Shown here in pieces: positions 6,674 to 6,814 of a stretch of DNA of 6,814 bases (its first letter is position 1; each line of letters begins with the position of its first letter). The position numbers and the translations under genes are program-made. Below the pieces are notes generated by a model, which had not been told where the DNA came from, ran no database searches, and worked only from the letters and a program-made list of their open reading frames with translations. Origin of the DNA: Flavobacteriaceae bacterium (GTDB lineage: Bacteria > Bacteroidota > Bacteroidia > Flavobacteriales > Flavobacteriaceae); contig CANCFZ010000131.1 in NCBI GenBank assembly GCA_947377425.1, positions 1-6,814 on the forward strand, in the 5' to 3' direction.

Positions 6674-6703
6674 CAAATATACAAAGGTTTTTATTACTTG
6701 CAA
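6674..6703 (-). promoter_or_regulatory. Promoter of rpmH
   Basis: TATATTTG on the minus strand (6681-6674) matches TAnnTTTG exactly, and TTG (6703-6701) lies 19 bases upstream, an ideal Flavobacterium spacing. Transcription would start near 6668, giving a leader of roughly 55-60 bases before the L34 ATG. This is the best promoter match in the window. Confidence 0.72.
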
Positions 6704-6748
6704 GTAGTTTTTTAAAAATATTTTAAAAACCTTTTATTACCTTTGCAA
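6683..6748. repeat. Repeat cluster between rpmH and the divergent gene
   Basis: Three overlapping repeats sit here. AAAGGTTTTTA (6683-6693) and TAAAAACCTTT (6724-6734) form a perfect 11-bp inverted repeat 30 bases apart. TACTTGCAAGTA (6695-6706) is a perfect 12-bp palindrome covering the rpmH -33 position. TTTTATTACTTGCAA (6689-6703) recurs directly as TTTTATTACCTTTGCAA (6732-6748), differing by a CT insertion that creates the plus-strand TACCTTTG. Together they span both divergent promoters. Confidence 0.6.
6738..6745 (+). promoter_or_regulatory. Candidate -7 element for the divergent plus-strand gene
   Basis: TACCTTTG fits TAnnTTTG and lies 19 bases before the ATG at 6765, so the leader would be short. 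No TTG occurs 17-23 bases upstream; a T-run at 6708-6713 is the only candidate for the upstream contact. Confidence 0.5.
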
Positions 6749-6764
6749 TCTAAAATTTTATACT

Positions 6765-6814
6765 ATGTTTCACAGAAATATCAAACTTGTTATTGCAGCG
6801 TTAATCTTCGCTAC
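6765..6814 (+). CDS. N-terminus of a membrane-anchored or exported protein (3' partial)
   Basis: Only 16 full codons are present, giving MFHRNIKLVIAALIFA and then a partial codon at the window edge. A short basic start (H3, R4, K7) followed by an uninterrupted hydrophobic run is typical of a signal peptide or a first membrane helix. A TAnnTTTG element at 6738-6745 lies at a suitable distance upstream, and the gene diverges from rpmH. In Flavobacterium I vaguely associate a small membrane/TPR protein with this kind of start next to rpmH, but 16 residues cannot establish a family, so this is a guess. Confidence 0.55.
   Translation, partial: MFHRNIKLVIAALIFA

Noticed and set aside
6459..6707. 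Plus-strand ORF of 82 codons
   Set aside because: It is antisense to rpmH and its promoter; the Ser/Phe-rich product is the mirror of the Lys/Arg-rich L34 codons.
6374..6764. Replication origin near rpmH
   Set aside because: There is no dnaA, rnpA or cluster of DnaA-box-like sequences; rpmH alone is not evidence for oriC in this phylum.

Overview
The window looks like a chromosomal segment of a Flavobacterium-like member of the Flavobacteriaceae (Bacteroidota). Three things point there: the DNA is strongly A+T-rich; a predicted secreted protein ends in a type IX secretion (T9SS) type A sorting domain, a system confined to Bacteroidota; and several start regions carry the Bacteroidota sigma-factor -7 motif TAnnTTTG with little or no Shine-Dalgarno sequence. 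L34 and CarB also have the short lengths expected in flavobacteria.

Layout. (1) 1-699, plus strand: the 3' part of a NYN-domain protein with a C-terminal OST-HTH/LOTUS domain; its start lies before the window. (2) 726-1118, minus: a 130-residue orphan protein of unknown function, convergent with the first gene, with its own candidate promoter near 1153-1186. (3) 1119-1287: a short gap holding that promoter, a terminator-like hairpin and an unexplained G+C-rich patch. (4) 1288-3354, minus: a secreted CotH-kinase-fold protein with a lamin-tail domain and a T9SS tail. (5) 3402-6254, minus: carB, the large subunit of carbamoyl-phosphate synthase, 950 residues, without the C-terminal allosteric MGS domain. 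(6) 6450-6611, minus: rpmH (ribosomal protein L34, 53 aa), closed by a clear intrinsic terminator at 6394-6427. (7) 6765 to the window end, plus: the first 16 codons of a gene divergent from rpmH, probably encoding a membrane-anchored or exported protein.

How they work together. This is mostly a housekeeping neighbourhood and not a functional cassette. rpmH appears to be a single-gene unit. carB has its own promoter and no carA beside it. The cotH-like gene starts 47 bases after the carB stop with no visible terminator, so it may be read through from carB; its start codon sits in a perfect 9-bp inverted repeat that could limit translation. I see no mobile element, CRISPR array, tRNA, rRNA or defence cassette. 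The points most worth a second look are the start-codon hairpin of the cotH-like gene, the repeat-rich divergent rpmH promoter region, the truncated CarB architecture and the G+C-rich intergenic patch. None of them amounts to a demonstrated new system.
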